Assembly (NCBI GenBank): GCA_023678885.1
Contig: CM042996.1
Span: forward strand, 14,504,602-14,568,601
DNA: 64,000 nt
DNA from: Pogostemon cablin
Lineage: Eukaryota > Streptophyta > Magnoliopsida > Lamiales > Lamiaceae
Reading direction: 5' to 3'
The notes beneath the pieces are model-generated. The model saw only the letters and a list, made by a program, of their open reading frames with translations. It was not told the DNA's origin and ran no database searches. Shown here in pieces: positions 44,150 through 55,440 of this stretch. The position numbers and the translations under genes are program-made. The first letter of the stretch is position 1. Each line of letters starts with the position of its first letter.

Positions 44150-45310
44150 GCTGGCCCTACCACCGATCCTCATCAGGCACATGGGTATAGCACTGCTGAT
44201 GCCAGGGATCGTAGGCCTCCCCCGAGGTTTGCTGGTCCAAATATGAGGATGTAGTCTGTCGAACCTTTCGTTTGGGGTTAGAAAATATCTTGGTGTACAG
44301 CTTCATGACTAAACCATCCAAAGGATCATCCTCTATGCCAATCTAATAATCCTTCGTGTTTTCATGGGCGGTCTCCCCCGAAAAATCCACCACTTCAATA
44401 TTCTGATTCAAAAAAGCAAAACATTTAGATACAATATCACTGATTATTTAATGATTCATATTAATTAAGATTCATAATAATTTAGATTTCATGCCCAAGA
44501 AAACAGCTGCCTATCAACCTCTTTACCATACGAAAAACCCATCGTAGGCAAAGTGGCAGTTTATTCCCCCTTTGGTTTGGGACATCGCCATATGGTGCAA
44601 CAAGGACAGGTATACACTCATACACACAAACTTGTCACAAGTAAACTACTATTGTTAGATTATTACTGTTGCTAAAACTGGTAATACACTATAAGTTTAA
44701 GTGATCTACTACAACGCGTACCAGGAGCGCAAATGTGCACCCGTAAAAGTGGTATCTGTACTTGTTGGGGTTTGCTCCTGGAGGAAGTTCGGTCAAAATT
44801 TTGTCCATGAAGTGCAGTAGAGTCATGTAACTGACCTGGCCCCAAGGGAATAAATCTCATCTGCGATCGTCCTCCACTAGCACCCAAACCCAATTGTCTA
44901 CACTGACCTTGGTAACGTCCGATCCAAGGAGAAAATAGTAGACCAACAACACCTTAGCAATCTTAACCGCGTTCTCGGGGCTAAGATCAACAAATGTTGT
45001 ACCTTAAAAAGCATATGCTATCTCACTTACTAATGGTCTTGGGCCTTGCCCATAATACGTATCGTAAACCCCACCAGCCGGAATATTATACGACATGTCT
45101 GGATCAAACCCCACTCGGTCCCGGAAGCAGAGTCCCATAATATGCATAAACTCTACCCTACTAAATCTAAGGCACTCGTTCCAACCTGAAAAATATCTAG
45201 CAGTTAAATCACCCCCGCCACGTATAATCTCCCGTGTCATGAGACCGTGGAGATTAGCGTGAGCGTTCCAATCGTCCTGAAGATCCCAATAATGATCAAA
45301 GTATGAACTC
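44150..45310 (-). pseudogene. DUF1985-like gene carried by the MULE, broken
   Basis: The minus strand from about 45300 encodes ECLRFSRVEFMHIMGLCFRD (45004-45240). After a stop where Gly-Thr-Thr follows, it gives VKIAKVLLVYYFLLGSD and VDNWVWVLVEDD (about 44850-44970), then LFPWGQVSYMTLLHFMD. This succession (hydrophobic helix LxxVYFLxxxL...W.LV.D...F..FPWG..S) is the DUF1985 domain, which plant transposons often carry fused to Ulp1-type SUMO protease domains. No Ulp1 catalytic His-Asp-Cys region is visible downstream. At least two stops interrupt it, and intron-like AT-rich sequence lies at 44410-44690. Upstream non-coding exons may extend to 46700. Confidence 0.65.
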
Positions 45311-45608
45311 CTGAATATCTAAACGACATTACCCCCAATCTCTGTTAACTTTTTACGGATTAATCTCATAACAACCCCCGATTTGCAATAATTATGAATA
45401 CTACAGTTATGCCCCTACATAGTTGGACGCTTCCATTCACCCTGCACAAATAATATTTTTTGCTAAATAATTTGTAACACACATCATATCTATCTACTCT
45501 GCATCAATTCAATCAGCTTACTTAATTAAGAAAAAGTCATAATTAAAAAAATCAAATAACAATAAATTCATTGCATCAACTAAACAAATATTGTCACACT
45601 AAATCATT

Positions 45609-46132
45609 TGTTCTATTCGGCCTACAGTTCCTTCTATTCGGCCTAGAATTTGTTTTATTCGGCCCATAACTTTTATTCTATTCGGCCTACATCAATTATT
45701 TTTTCTATGCTGCCTAGAAGTGTTCTATTCGGCCTACATTATTATTCTATTTAGCCTACAATGTTGTTCTATTCGGCCTACAACAATTGTTCTATTCGGT
45801 CTATGTACGTCTGGGAAACCCTTAATTTGTTCTATTTGTCCAAGATTTTTTTCTATTCGGCCTAGGTTTTTCTTCTATTCGGCCTTCAAAGATGCTCTAT
45901 TCAGCCAAGGTAAGTGAGATCACATTATTCCACTGCACTTTGTTGTATTCGGCCTACACTTGTTCTATTCGGCCTACACTATTGTTCTATTCAGCCTATC
46001 ACAGATGCTCTATTCGGCCAAGGTCAGTGCTATCACATTATGCCTACACTTTGTTCTATTCGACCTATACATGTTCTATTCGGCCTACACTGTTGTTCTA
46101 TTCGGCCTACCACAAATGCTCTATTTGGCCTA
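45609..46132 (-). repeat. Subterminal array of the same 15-mer, right, inverted orientation
   Basis: About 21 copies of GTTCTATTCGGCCTAC and variants, all in the opposite orientation to the left array. Many form tight groups 16-25 bases apart. The two arrays thus face each other around the 2.3 kb coding interior. Confidence 0.95.
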
Positions 46133-46890
46133 CATTCTTTTCCACATATTCAAAAAAAATAAACACTCCTACTGCGGTCCAACATTCTAAAATGATGTAG
46201 TATACACAATTAAGTCACATACTACATATTACTTTTCCAAACCACAAAATATAGGAAACATCATACACAATTAACTCACATTTTACGCATACAAATTTGC
46301 ACCATGAACAAAACCACAAAATGTAGGCAAACATTGGAAAACGACTACTATAAACTAAAAAATTAAATGAAATAAAACCACAAAATGTAGGAAACATTAT
46401 AAAAAAAATAACTCATATTTTACAAATGCAAATAAAACTGCTTTTATACATACCGAAAATTCGCCATTTCCACCTGTTTCAGTCGATGGATAATGGCGAC
46501 CGCAAATGGAGAAGACAGACTGAGAAAGGGGGACTGCAAATGGGTGGATGTTGGGCGAAGATGACACTGTGCTTTGGGACGAAAATGAGAGAAGAAGAGA
46601 GGATGCTGGACGAAGATGAGAGAGAAAGAGAGAGGATGCTGGACGAAAATAAGAGAGAAAATGACGTTCATGATGCCCCACCAACCCCCATTTAATGATG
46701 CCCCACATTCCCCATTCAAATTTTAAATTTTAAATGCGGTACACCCACCCATTTACTGTAGTAAAAAATGACATGATCATGACCCCATTATTGTCGTTCT
46801 TTATCTGACAGTTAAGGGGGTAATTTGGGGAGTCCACTAAATAGTGGCTAGTAAAAATTATATATAACAGAGGTGACTATTAAAAATTGT
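46133..46890. other. Right interior of the outer MULE-like element
   Basis: Holds three near-copies of AACCACAAAATGTAGG(C/A)AAAC at about 46239, 46310 and 46374. A purine-rich block (46495-46670, with GAGAGGATGCTGGACGAA twice) follows and is probably the transcribed leader of the minus-strand gene. It ends in the terminal repeat. No separate gene is seen. Confidence 0.5.
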
Positions 46891-46895
46891 ATTTA

Positions 46896-47599
46896 GTTAA
46901 TATTTACTACTATAAATTTGTTCCCTTCTTAAATTAATGAACAGTTTGTTTTTTCCCCTTAATTCGTTACTTTTTTTCATTTACTATTATTAATTACAAT
47001 TTAAATAATTATATGTAATATTTTAGTTTATAATCGATTTTACCCTCATTAAACTTATGAGTTATGGTTTATTTTACTCAGGATTTAATATTTATTTTTA
47101 GGGTTTAGTGTTAATTTTAAGATTATAATTATAATTTTTATCCTTGTGGTTTATGATTTATGGTTTATTTTTTGCCTCTAGGGTTTACTATTTATTTTTA
47201 GGGTTTAATATTAATTTTAGAATATAATTATAATTTTACTCATGTGGTTTATGATATAATGTATTTCTAGGGTATAATATTTGTTTTTAAGGTACAATGT
47301 TAATTCCAATAGTATAATTATAATTATTAATAATTAATTAATAAAATAATTATAAACAAGATGATGAGTTTCATCGAAATTTAAAATTAGTTAGAGTTAG
47401 AAGGGGTGATGTGTCAAATTATTAGCGATATATTTCATTAATGTTTTAAAAAAATAAATAAAAATTTAAAAAGAATTAGAAATTTTAATTAGTTAGATGA
47501 ATGAGGTCGTTTTATAATAATAGTTAGATTTAATGAACGTGCAGATTTTAGGAAATAGAGGAAATTGACCACTCTCTCCCATGGAGAGGATCCGGGTCT
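46896..47599. other. AT-rich spacer with a ~120 bp tandem duplication
   Basis: Two to three degenerate copies of a GTGGTTTATGATTTATGG...AGGGTTTA(G/C)T...TAATTTTAGnATATAATTATAATTTTA unit lie at about 47045-47320. The GGGTTTA words are not a telomeric array. No gene. Confidence 0.6.
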
Positions 47600-47607
47600 G
47601 TTTCACC

Positions 47608-48353
47608 TAGAGCTGTTATTCGAGTCGAGTGAACTCGAGTAGTGCATACTTGAGCTCGGCTCGAGTAGTGCATATTTGAGCTCGGCTCGAATAGCTTTCC
47701 TGTCGAGTTCTAGATTGGCTCGTTTAGGAAACGAGCGAGCTTAAAAATGAGCTCGAGCTCAACTCAAGTTTTTTCGAACCGAGTCAAGGTTGAGCTTGGT
47801 TTGGCTCGTTAAGCTAATCGAGTCGAGCTTATCGAGCCTTATCGAACCAATTTTTTATAAATATATTTATTATTTATTATTTTATTTAATACTCCATCCG
47901 TCTCACACTTATCTTCACACTTTCCGTTTTCGTCCGTCTCACACTTATCTTCACCACCCAAAAAAGAAAACTTCACATTGACCAACAACCTCAAAAGTTA
48001 CCTTAATTTCAAAAATATCACTCTCACCTAACACACATAATATACTTTATAATTTATTTATTACCTAAAAATACCACAATACCCCTTAAAAATCAATAAA
48101 TTTAGTCAAAAACAACTTTTTTAAACTTCGTATCTACAGTAACAGTGAAGATAACTTTGGGACAGAGGGAGTTTATTATATTATTATTATTAAAATAATC
48201 GAGCCTTGTCGAGCCGAGCTCGGCTCGTTGAGGAAACGAGCATAAGGAGAGCTCGAACTCGAGCTCGAATAGTCACGAGCCGAGCCGAGTTCGAGCTTTA
48301 ACGAGTCAAGTCGAGCCGAGCTTTCGAGTAACTCATTTCATTTAACAGCTCTA
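47608..48353. mobile_element. Non-autonomous hAT-like element with GAGCTCG-rich ends
   Basis: Starts TAGAGCTGTTATTCGAG and ends with the inverted TTTAACAGCTCTA. It is flanked by the exact 8 bp duplication GTTTCACC (47600-47607 and 48354-48361), the hAT hallmark. Both subterminal parts are dense in GAGCTCG/CGAGCCGAGC words. A Stowaway MITE sits in the middle (47890-48173). No coding capacity. Confidence 0.9.
47890..48173. mobile_element. Stowaway-type MITE nested in the hAT-like element
   Basis: TACTCCATCCGTCTCACACT pairs with TTGGGACAGAGGGAGT. The insertion therefore postdates the hAT element. Confidence 0.85.
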
Positions 48354-48414
48354 GTTTCACCATACACCTAACAGTTTATATTCTATTAAATCCTCTAGGA
48401 CAATACTTGCTGAG

Positions 48415-48890
48415 ACTCTCGTTTTCACATTTTTAAATAGTTATCAATTTTATTTAAAATATTATATTTTTTATTTATATTACAAATTATTTACTCCCTT
48501 TGTCCCATAATACGCTTCACATTTACTGTTCCACATTATTTAACAAATGTTGCACTTTTTGATCATTTTATTGACTTTAGGGGGTATTGTAGTATTTTTA
48601 GGTAATAAAAAAGTAAAGTAATGGCATGTGTGTGAGAAAGTAGTGGTAAATTTGAAATTAAAGTAGTTTTTGGGGTTGTTGGATAAAGTGATTTTTCTTT
48701 TTTTGAGGTGTGAAGAGTTTTGTGGGACAAACAAATAAGGAAAGTGTGAAGGGTTTTGTGGAACGGATGGAGTATTAAATAATTCACCGCATCATTATCA
48801 CTTTTAATTAATCTGAGAATATCACATTTTATAAAAATGTTATTATTTCTTATCTGTCTCACATAAATCTTTCCTTAAAATTGTCTCACT
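48415..48890. repeat. GTGAGAC-family repeat split by a Stowaway MITE
   Basis: CACATTTTTAAATAGTTATCA on the left and TTATCTGTCTCACATAAATC on the right match the arms at 16676-16925. The MITE at 48492-48774 interrupts them. Confidence 0.6.
48492..48774. mobile_element. Stowaway-type MITE
   Basis: TACTCCCTTTGTCCCATAAT pairs with TTTGTGGAACGGATGGAGTA; TA at both ends. Near-complete internal self-complementarity: the arms repeat CTTCACA/TGTGAAG words. Confidence 0.85.
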
Positions 48891-49366
48891 CAAGTATTCG
48901 ACAGAAATTTTATTTTATTTTTAGAGTTTAAAATATTTTAAAAAATAGTAATCTTTTCAATTCAATAACAATGATGTTAATCATATTCTCTAATTTACTA
49001 AAGAGAGTTAAATTATTTTGGTCCAACACCTATTAACAATTTTAATTTTTGTTCCAAGATACTTTTTTTTTCAATTTCGTCTCATAACTTTTTGAATGGA
49101 TCGATTTATATGCCCAATTACTGCCAGAAAGTTGAAAAAAAATATATATTTTGGGATGAATATCGAAATTGTTAATAGATGTGGGAGCAAAAATGAATTT
49201 AACTCTGCTAAAAATAATTTTTCCTAATATTCATGAAAAAAAAACAGCAGTAAGAGTAAGAAGAAGGGAGTGGGTGTATATGAGTATATGCAACATGTAG
49301 GGATGTTTCAGCTATATATAGCAGAGTTGAAAGTATTATTTGAGACATCCATATAGATTGTGTGAG
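48891..49366 (+). promoter_or_regulatory. Upstream region of the expansin gene with TATA box
   Basis: The stretch 49312-49320 reads CTATATATAGC, a TATA box about 47-55 bp before the chosen ATG at 49367. A start site 25-35 bases downstream of it would give a very short 5' leader. No other element is convincing by eye. Confidence 0.55.
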
Positions 49367-51715
49367 ATGGCAGTGAGAGTGTATAAGTGGGCAATAATTA
49401 CACTAGTACTTTTGGTTCCAAATATTTGGAATATCCACTTATGCCATGCTTCCAAACACAAGCATTTAAACTTGTCCACCGCACCTCTGCATTGGTCCAC
49501 CGCCGGCGCCACCTGGTACGGCAGCCCCGACGGTGCCGGAAGTGATGGTATGTATGACATTAATTAATTGATTAATATTTCATAAGATTAATTAAAAAAA
49601 ATACAGGAGGAGCATGTGGGTATGGAAACATAGTATCAGAAGCTCCATTTTCGTCCATGGTTACTGGAATTGGCCCATCCCTTTACAAATCCGGCAAGGA
49701 ATGTGGGGCCTGCTACATGGTACCTCTTTATTTTACACTCATCCCGATTTCTTGTGTCATTTCGTATAGAGTTAGTCTCTTGTAAATTGAGTTTATAGCA
49801 TAAATTCTTGTAAACACTGTGATCCTCCTTAATTTAAACACCCTAGCAATACATACGGTATAGGAATATATGATTGGAAGAGGGACCATAGGATTTACAC
49901 CATTTACACAAGTGTTTGTGTTTCATATATTATCTTATATGAGTTGAACATATGAGATACCAGGTGAAATGCACGAAGCATCGATTGTGTTCGCGTAAAC
50001 CGGTTCGGGTTGTGATAACGGACTTTTGCCCAGGAGGAGTGTGCCTATCGGATGCAGCCCATTTTGACCTCAGTGGAACTGCATTTGGAGCCATGGCTAT
50101 CCCTGGCCAACAGGACAAACTTCGTGATGCCGGAGTCTTGCAAATTAGGTTTGCACGGTGAGATCATCGATACACTCATCTTGCACCATTTCGTGTTACA
50201 TTTCATTTACCACTTTCATGTGTCTCAATGTTAAATGATTGACACGTATACCGACATATATTAAATCCTTAGGTAAAGTACAAACAAAACAAAATGATAT
50301 AGGAAATAATTTTGTCTCTTTATTGAGTTCCTAGCCAATTCATACCATCTTTTACTTATATTGTTTCATTTATATATACTATATATATAAAATAAAAATT
50401 AGATCAGCTTATATAATTTACAAGTATGTGTTTGTTTGTCTGACATTTTATGTACTTAAATTTGATCAGATCCAACTTTTGTCCTGTCCCTGTATGCTCT
50501 TTTTTAAGTTTAGCATACGTAGAAAAAGTGGCTTTGTCATCTTATCGTATAATATTAGTTCTCTAGAGATGATTTAATATTGCAAAGTATATAGTAATTA
50601 AAACACAAATAGATACCAGTGTCTCATTAAAAAATATATATATACTATAAATTGACGTCGACTGAATAAAATAGAGGACGCATTGACGATTTTTCAATTA
50701 GAAGCCTGTCTCATGTAAAATTCGGTTAGACCTTCTCTTTATTTCTTATAAATATAATTGTAATTATTTTATGAATATACACTGGCTAATTTATTTCAAG
50801 GGATACATGAGCAATAAGAATATATTTGGTTTCGATTTACCTTATTAATTATTGAAAACCAATTATTAATAATTGAAAACCAATGAATAGTAGTGTATAT
50901 TCGTTTTTGGGCTTCTAGTAGGATCAATTTTAACTTTATATATCAAATCCATGTAAGAGATTATATGATGATGCGTGTAAAAGTATATTAATTAATTTGA
51001 TAAAATAGATACGGAAATATGGAAAGAGAGATAAAGAGAATAAATATTATAATTAGTACGTCTCAAAATTTTATGTATATGGTATGTTCACCCCTAGTTT
51101 AAAGACGGTTTTCGGAAAAATTCTCAAATTTTACGTAACAAGAAAGACGAACGTTGAAAATTCCGGCAAGATTTAAATTTTTTTTACCTAAATTGACGAA
51201 AATAAAACACAAAATTACTAAAATCAAGAAATACCGAAAGAATTATACTAATAGAAGAAAATGCGATAACCTAAACTCCCCAAAAGGTTTGATCTATATA
51301 TACTGCAGATCACATCATTTTCTTTCAAATTCTCTTATTTTATATACTTATCATTAGTGTTTTCTTTTTTTCGTACCATATATATAGTGTAGCATGCGAC
51401 TATTCAGGGAAAACGGTGGTGTTTCGGGTGGATCAAGGGTCGAACGACAACTACATCGCCGTCGTGGTCGAGTTGGAGGAAGGGGACGGCGACCTTGGCA
51501 GCGTCGATCTTCAAGAAGCTTCATCGGAGGAGTGGCTAGAAATGAAACAATCTTGGGGTGCTGTGTGGCAACTCAACCCCGGTTTTCAACTCCACCCGCC
51601 CTTTTCAATCCGCCTCACCTCTCAATACTCTGCTCAAACGCTTGTAGCAAGAGATGTAATCCCACTAGGCTGGCAGCCTGGTGCAGTTTATAGATCCCTC
51701 GTCAACTATCTTTAA
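49367..51715 (+). CDS. EXPB: Beta-expansin, intact four-exon gene
   Basis: Exons are 49367-49547, 49607-49719, 49964-50157 and 51388-51715. All introns are GT...AG, phases agree, and 816 nt give 271 residues, normal for beta-expansins. It loosens cell walls without hydrolysis, acting extracellularly. Residues 1-28 form a signal peptide (AIITLVLLVPNIW core). Domain 1 (six-stranded barrel, GH45-like) holds ATWYGSPDGAGSDGGACGYG, cysteine pairs in ECGACYM and VKCT, the catalytic-type TDFCPGG, and the HFD motif in AAHFDLSGTAFGAMA. Domain 2 (CBM63) spans about 162-271, with EEGDGDLGSVDL, SWGAVWQL, FSIRLTS and GWQPGAVYRSLVNYL. The Cys residues are conserved. Intron 2 holds a dispersed repeat; intron 3 is 1230 bp. 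No inactivating change is seen. Alpha-expansin is excluded by the TWYG-to-GACGYG spacing and the ending. Confidence 0.95.
49765..49925. repeat. Dispersed repeat, copy 2, inside expansin intron 2
   Basis: Same ordered blocks as 28770-28950 (CTCTTGTAAA, GTGATCCTCCTTAATTTAA, CACCCTAG, TTACACAAGTGTTTGTGT). It fills most of the 244 bp intron. Confidence 0.5.
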
Positions 51716-52399
51716 AATCACCTCCATTGCTTATATATATTAGCTATTGTATCAAATATATGGATCTTGTTTGTTTTAATTTGGAGTGTGTAGCTTCCAA
51801 TGCAATTCATATAAGGAATGCATGAGGGATGCAACTTTATTGTAGTACTACTATAAACATATAGCATGTTGTGGATTTCCTATCTCTCGTGATCTTTTCG
51901 GGCTTCTTTAATTTTAGAGCCGAAGCAACGAATGGTCTAGGCGCATCGGATGGGACGGGACGGGACGGGACGGGACGGGACGGGACGGAGGATGCACCCT
52001 TTGGGTCTCCCACACTTGAGATTGTCACTCTGTCTACCTTCATATTCTTCATAGTGATATATAGATAGGTGTTGACGCTTCTTATGTTTCTTGTCTTGCG
52101 ATTGAGAAAGGAAAATTTAAATCCTTTTTCTTTGGATTTATGCTTATTGCATATCCAATATTAATGTGATACAGAAAAGGTAAAGGAGATTCCGACTATG
52201 CAATCGATAATTGGATTTTTTGTGTTATTTTAGTGTAATAAAATTTCTTGTGTTATATGCGTTAAATATAAATATATATACCTTTTAAGTAATGATTGGA
52301 TTTTCTTAACTTTTATGTTACTCAACACACAATTAGTAGCACATGACGCAATTGCAGTGTATAAATACTCTATGTACTTATTTGGTTTGTTTACTGATA
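51716..52399. other. Expansin 3' flank, no further gene
   Basis: Holds the presumed 3' UTR and the GGGAC microsatellite. No clear AATAAA near the stop codon. The open frames over the microsatellite on both strands are artefacts of the repeat. Confidence 0.6.
51952..51989. repeat. (GGGAC)n microsatellite
   Basis: About seven to eight tandem GGGAC units. It is strikingly GC-rich for this window. Confidence 0.97.
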
Positions 52400-53535
52400 G
52401 AGTGTTGTTATTTGTACATCTCTTTTATTAAATACAACTCTTTTATTAAATACACATCCCTTTTTAATTTTTAAATCTTAAATTTATTATATGCACACCC
52501 TTAAAATCTCAAAATTATTCCTTTAATTTCAAGATTATACACCACCCAAATCTACCATTTAATTTTACTAAATCTAAATATAAAATCCTCAAATATAATC
52601 ACGCAAATAAATATCCATTAATCTATAATCCAAAGAAACATAAATGTGATAAATGTAAACGTAATAATCAAAGAACTAAAGATGATTTTAGTTTATTTTA
52701 ACATCAGGTATCCTTATTTTATATTTTTTTTATTGTTGTCTTCATTTTTTTCAGTTCTTTAATTTTAATTATATTAACTAATTCGATTTAAATATTTTTT
52801 TAATTATCCTGACATAACATTTTTATTTAAAATTTACTATCAATTTTTATTTATTAATAAGATTTAATTTAACTCATTATTTAATTAAATATATTTTTTT
52901 AAAATACTACTAATTAAATTAAGAAAAATTAATAAGACGAATATTTAATTTTTTAAGATAAAAATAATAAGTGGTCAAGAATAGTGAAATCAAACAATCA
53001 AATTATTTTATAAATAATTATAAGACAAATAAAAAGCAATAATATTTTAATAAAAATTATGCCTAATAAATAAAAAGTGACAATTGATTATTCTATAAAT
53101 TAATTCATAAAATAAATATAATACTTTAAATAAAAAGTTATCACTAAAAAATCGATAACTTTTTCCATAAAAAATAAGATAAAATACATATTATATTTTA
53201 ATAATTAATAAAATATATTTATTTTAATTTTTTGAGAGAAATAAATTATTACAAGTTTGTCTCAATTACAATCTCGGTTTAATAACGGGCTGCTTTCTTT
53301 TTTTTAGGAGTGTATATTTAACGTATAAAGAATAATTTAGGTTTTTTAATAATATAATAATGGAATGTGTATAAAGTAGAAGGAGGTGTGTATTTAAAAT
53401 ACTTTATCAAATATATTAGGGTGTGTATTTAATAAATTAAGTGTAATTCAAATTTTTTAAAAATATTAATTTTAATATTATAATAATAAAATGTGTATTT
53501 AATAAAAGGAGGGGTGCAAATAAGATTACCCTTAC
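52400..53535. mobile_element. AT-rich non-autonomous element with TTTTATTAAATACAC ends
   Basis: The left end (GTTATTTGTACATCTCTTTTATTAAATACA) and the right end (reverse complement of ...AATAAAAGGAGGGGTGCAAATAAGATTACCCT) are inverted partners. The word TTTATTAAATACACA recurs inside both arms. A related fragment lies at 56310-56400. No coding capacity. Confidence 0.6.
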
Positions 53536-54215
53536 TGAAAATATTATTTGTAAAACCTCTTTAGACAAGTTCCCGTGTAATGTAATTGAATAATTTAGTT
53601 TTTTTTTTTAATTTAAAGTATAAGAAATTGTTAAAAATACTAGTCCAGTTAATAGTGGAATTTGAAATATGTCACTTAATATAATTTTTTTTTAGAAAAA
53701 TACGACCTTTTATATTAGTAAAAAAAATGTGTATTAATAGCATGTGTAGTCGTGTATTACGTTGTCTAGAAAAAATTATGCATGCATAATCATAGGAAGT
53801 GTCGCATGAAAAAATTATATATGAGGTGGTAAGTATAGTTGCGGGCGTAATTACATGAGATGTCGCATGCAAATTGTATATGCAGGCATAACCGCAAGAG
53901 GCATCCAATACTATTGATAATTATATCTAAAATTATTAAAATAAAAACAATAGCATTTAAAAGAAAAATTATAATAAGCGATAGATATTTTATTCATTTT
54001 TTTAGGGGTAATGAGATATTTTAGGTAATAAATAAATTATAAAGTACTACATATCATATGTGTTAGGTGAGAGTACTTATACTTAATACTCCAAATAGTA
54101 TGGAAATGCATTCATTTCCGCTGCATTGATATGATCAATAATACTATTGGGGTGAAACAAGAGATCTAAAGAAAAATATAGGCTAGACTAAATTAGTAAC
54201 AAGTAAAACTTTTGC
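53536..54215. other. AT-rich spacer, no gene seen
   Basis: Several copies of GCATGCATAATCA/GCATGCAAATTG-type words (GTCGCATG twice) lie at 53750-53900. No supported gene. Confidence 0.5.
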
Positions 54216-54500
54216 GTGTGTAGCTCCAATTGTTTTGGAGATAACATAGTAATCGTAAAATTTGAGACGACCCAAAAAGCACTTGATCATATCATGATCC
54301 ACCCTGTAAGCCAACTAGGTAATAAGCCTGAAGCTCCATGGTCAGGACTGGTAGTCAAAATTCCCTCATATTCTAGGAACAATTTAACCGCAGCAGACAT
54401 AAAAGTTATTGGATCCGAAGGTCGACCTTTAAAAACCTATTCAATCCTGCTTTTCCTCAACCACCACAAAATGTACGGGATAATAAGTCAATGTGAATGA
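54216..54500 (+). CDS. Open frame of 94 codons, unrecognised
   Basis: The frame from the ATG at 54216 to a stop at 54500 has a balanced, protein-like composition (with IMIHPVSQLGNKPEAPWSGL, IPSYSRNNLTAADIKVIG). It stands out from the AT-rich surroundings. No domain, signal peptide or membrane segment is recognised. There is no evident promoter or splice structure. It may be a fragment of a transposon or host gene. I cannot assign a function. Confidence 0.3.
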   Translation: MCSSNCFGDNIVIVKFETTQKALDHIMIHPVSQLGNKPEAPWSGLVVKIPSYSRNNLTAADIKVIGSEGRPLKTYSILLFLNHHKMYGIISQCE

Positions 54501-54799
54501 TAAATAAGTTGAGTATGAATCTCATTCCACCATGCATTGAAATGTACTTTTAGGAGTGAATTTTGATGTGATTTTTTTTAAATGGTAAAATTTAATGTGT
54601 GACAGAATGAAATGTAGGTGTAAAATTTAACTTCTGGTAGGGAGTATTAAAAACGACATTGACGCTAATACCGCTAATTATTTAATACCACTGTTAGGCA
54701 TATTGGGCCATTTGTGTGGCCCAACTTATTAATCTACTCCAAATAATGGGCTGGCTTTGATTAAATAAGGCCCTGGTACAAAAGTAAAAAGTTGATTTT

Positions 54800-55440
54800 T
54801 GTAATTAGATTTTACCACGAATAGATTTTTATTATTGGTAAATACGAATGGATTAGCAACGAAATTCAATTTGTTGGTAATTACCAATGGATTAGCAACA
54901 AAAATGATATTTTTGTTTTAGCAACGGAACGTCAACAGATTTATTCTCTATTTTAGCAACGGAATTCAATCTGTTGGTAATTACCAATAGATTACCACGG
55001 AAATCATTATACTCTCTCTGTTCCTTGGTAAGAGTCTCATTTGCTTTTGGGCACGTGGATTAAGGAGTATTATTATTTAATGTGTAGTGGATAATTGTAT
55101 TAGTGGATATGTGAGTCTCATGTTTAAATTGTATTAGTGGGTGTGAGTGGGTCTCATATGTCCAAAAAAGAAAATGAGATCCTTTGGGTGGGACAACCAA
55201 AATGGTAAAATGGAACTCTTACCTAGGGACGGAGGGAGTATAAATTAGCAACGGAATTACTAGCAACGGATTACCAACGTAATTGATTTTTCGTTGCTAA
55301 AAATTTACCAACCACCACTTTACCAATGAAATTTTACCAACGGATTCCATTGTTAATCCGTTGATAAGCCAATTTAACAATGGAATTAAGACTTTTATCA
55401 ACGGAATATTCTGTTAATAAAAAACAATTCTTTTTAGTGG
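54800..55440. mobile_element. Non-autonomous element with AGCAACGGAAT repeats, split by a Stowaway MITE
   Basis: The words TTAGCAACGGAAT(T), TTGGTAATTACCAA(T/C)G, and ACCAACGGATTCCATTG recur in direct and inverted orientation through the element. The right end reads TTCTTTTTAGTG, i.e. CACTAAAAAGAA inverted, suggesting a CACTA-type end. The left end is not defined. A MITE at 55010-55240 interrupts it. Confidence 0.5.
55010..55240. mobile_element. Stowaway-type MITE
   Basis: TACTCTCTCTGTTCCTTGG pairs with CCTAGGGACGGAGGGAGTA. Confidence 0.85.

Larger units (their letters stand above)
34075..46895. mobile_element. Outer MULE-like element with inverted subterminal arrays (approximate borders)
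   Basis: The left end region 34085-34200 (AGTAGTCACTATTAC...TGTGTTATATACAATTTATTCTAGCCACTTTTAATGG...CCAAAATACCC) matches the reverse complement of 46810-46885 (TAATAGTCACC...TGTTATATATAATTTTTACTAGCCAC...CCAAATTACCC). The arms enclose a truncated PB1-like transposase N-terminus (+), a DUF1985-like gene (-) and two opposed arrays of TAGGCCGAATAGAAC. The exact ends and the target duplication are not resolved; TTAATATT occurs on both sides at 34060 and 46897. The left part was later invaded by the element at 34364-42484. MULE assignment rests on the transposase fragment and the inverted ends. Confidence 0.6.

Noticed and set aside
42740..46132. Regular short repeats resembling a CRISPR array
   Set aside because: Spacers are AT-rich and irregular, the two arrays are in opposite orientation inside a plant transposon, and the genome is eukaryotic.
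47045..47320. GGGTTTA words suggesting interstitial telomere repeat
   Set aside because: Words are isolated within a ~120 bp degenerate unit; no tandem TTTAGGG run.
51837..52068. Frames with RPVPS or GTGRD repeats on both strands
   Set aside because: Produced by the (GGGAC)n microsatellite.
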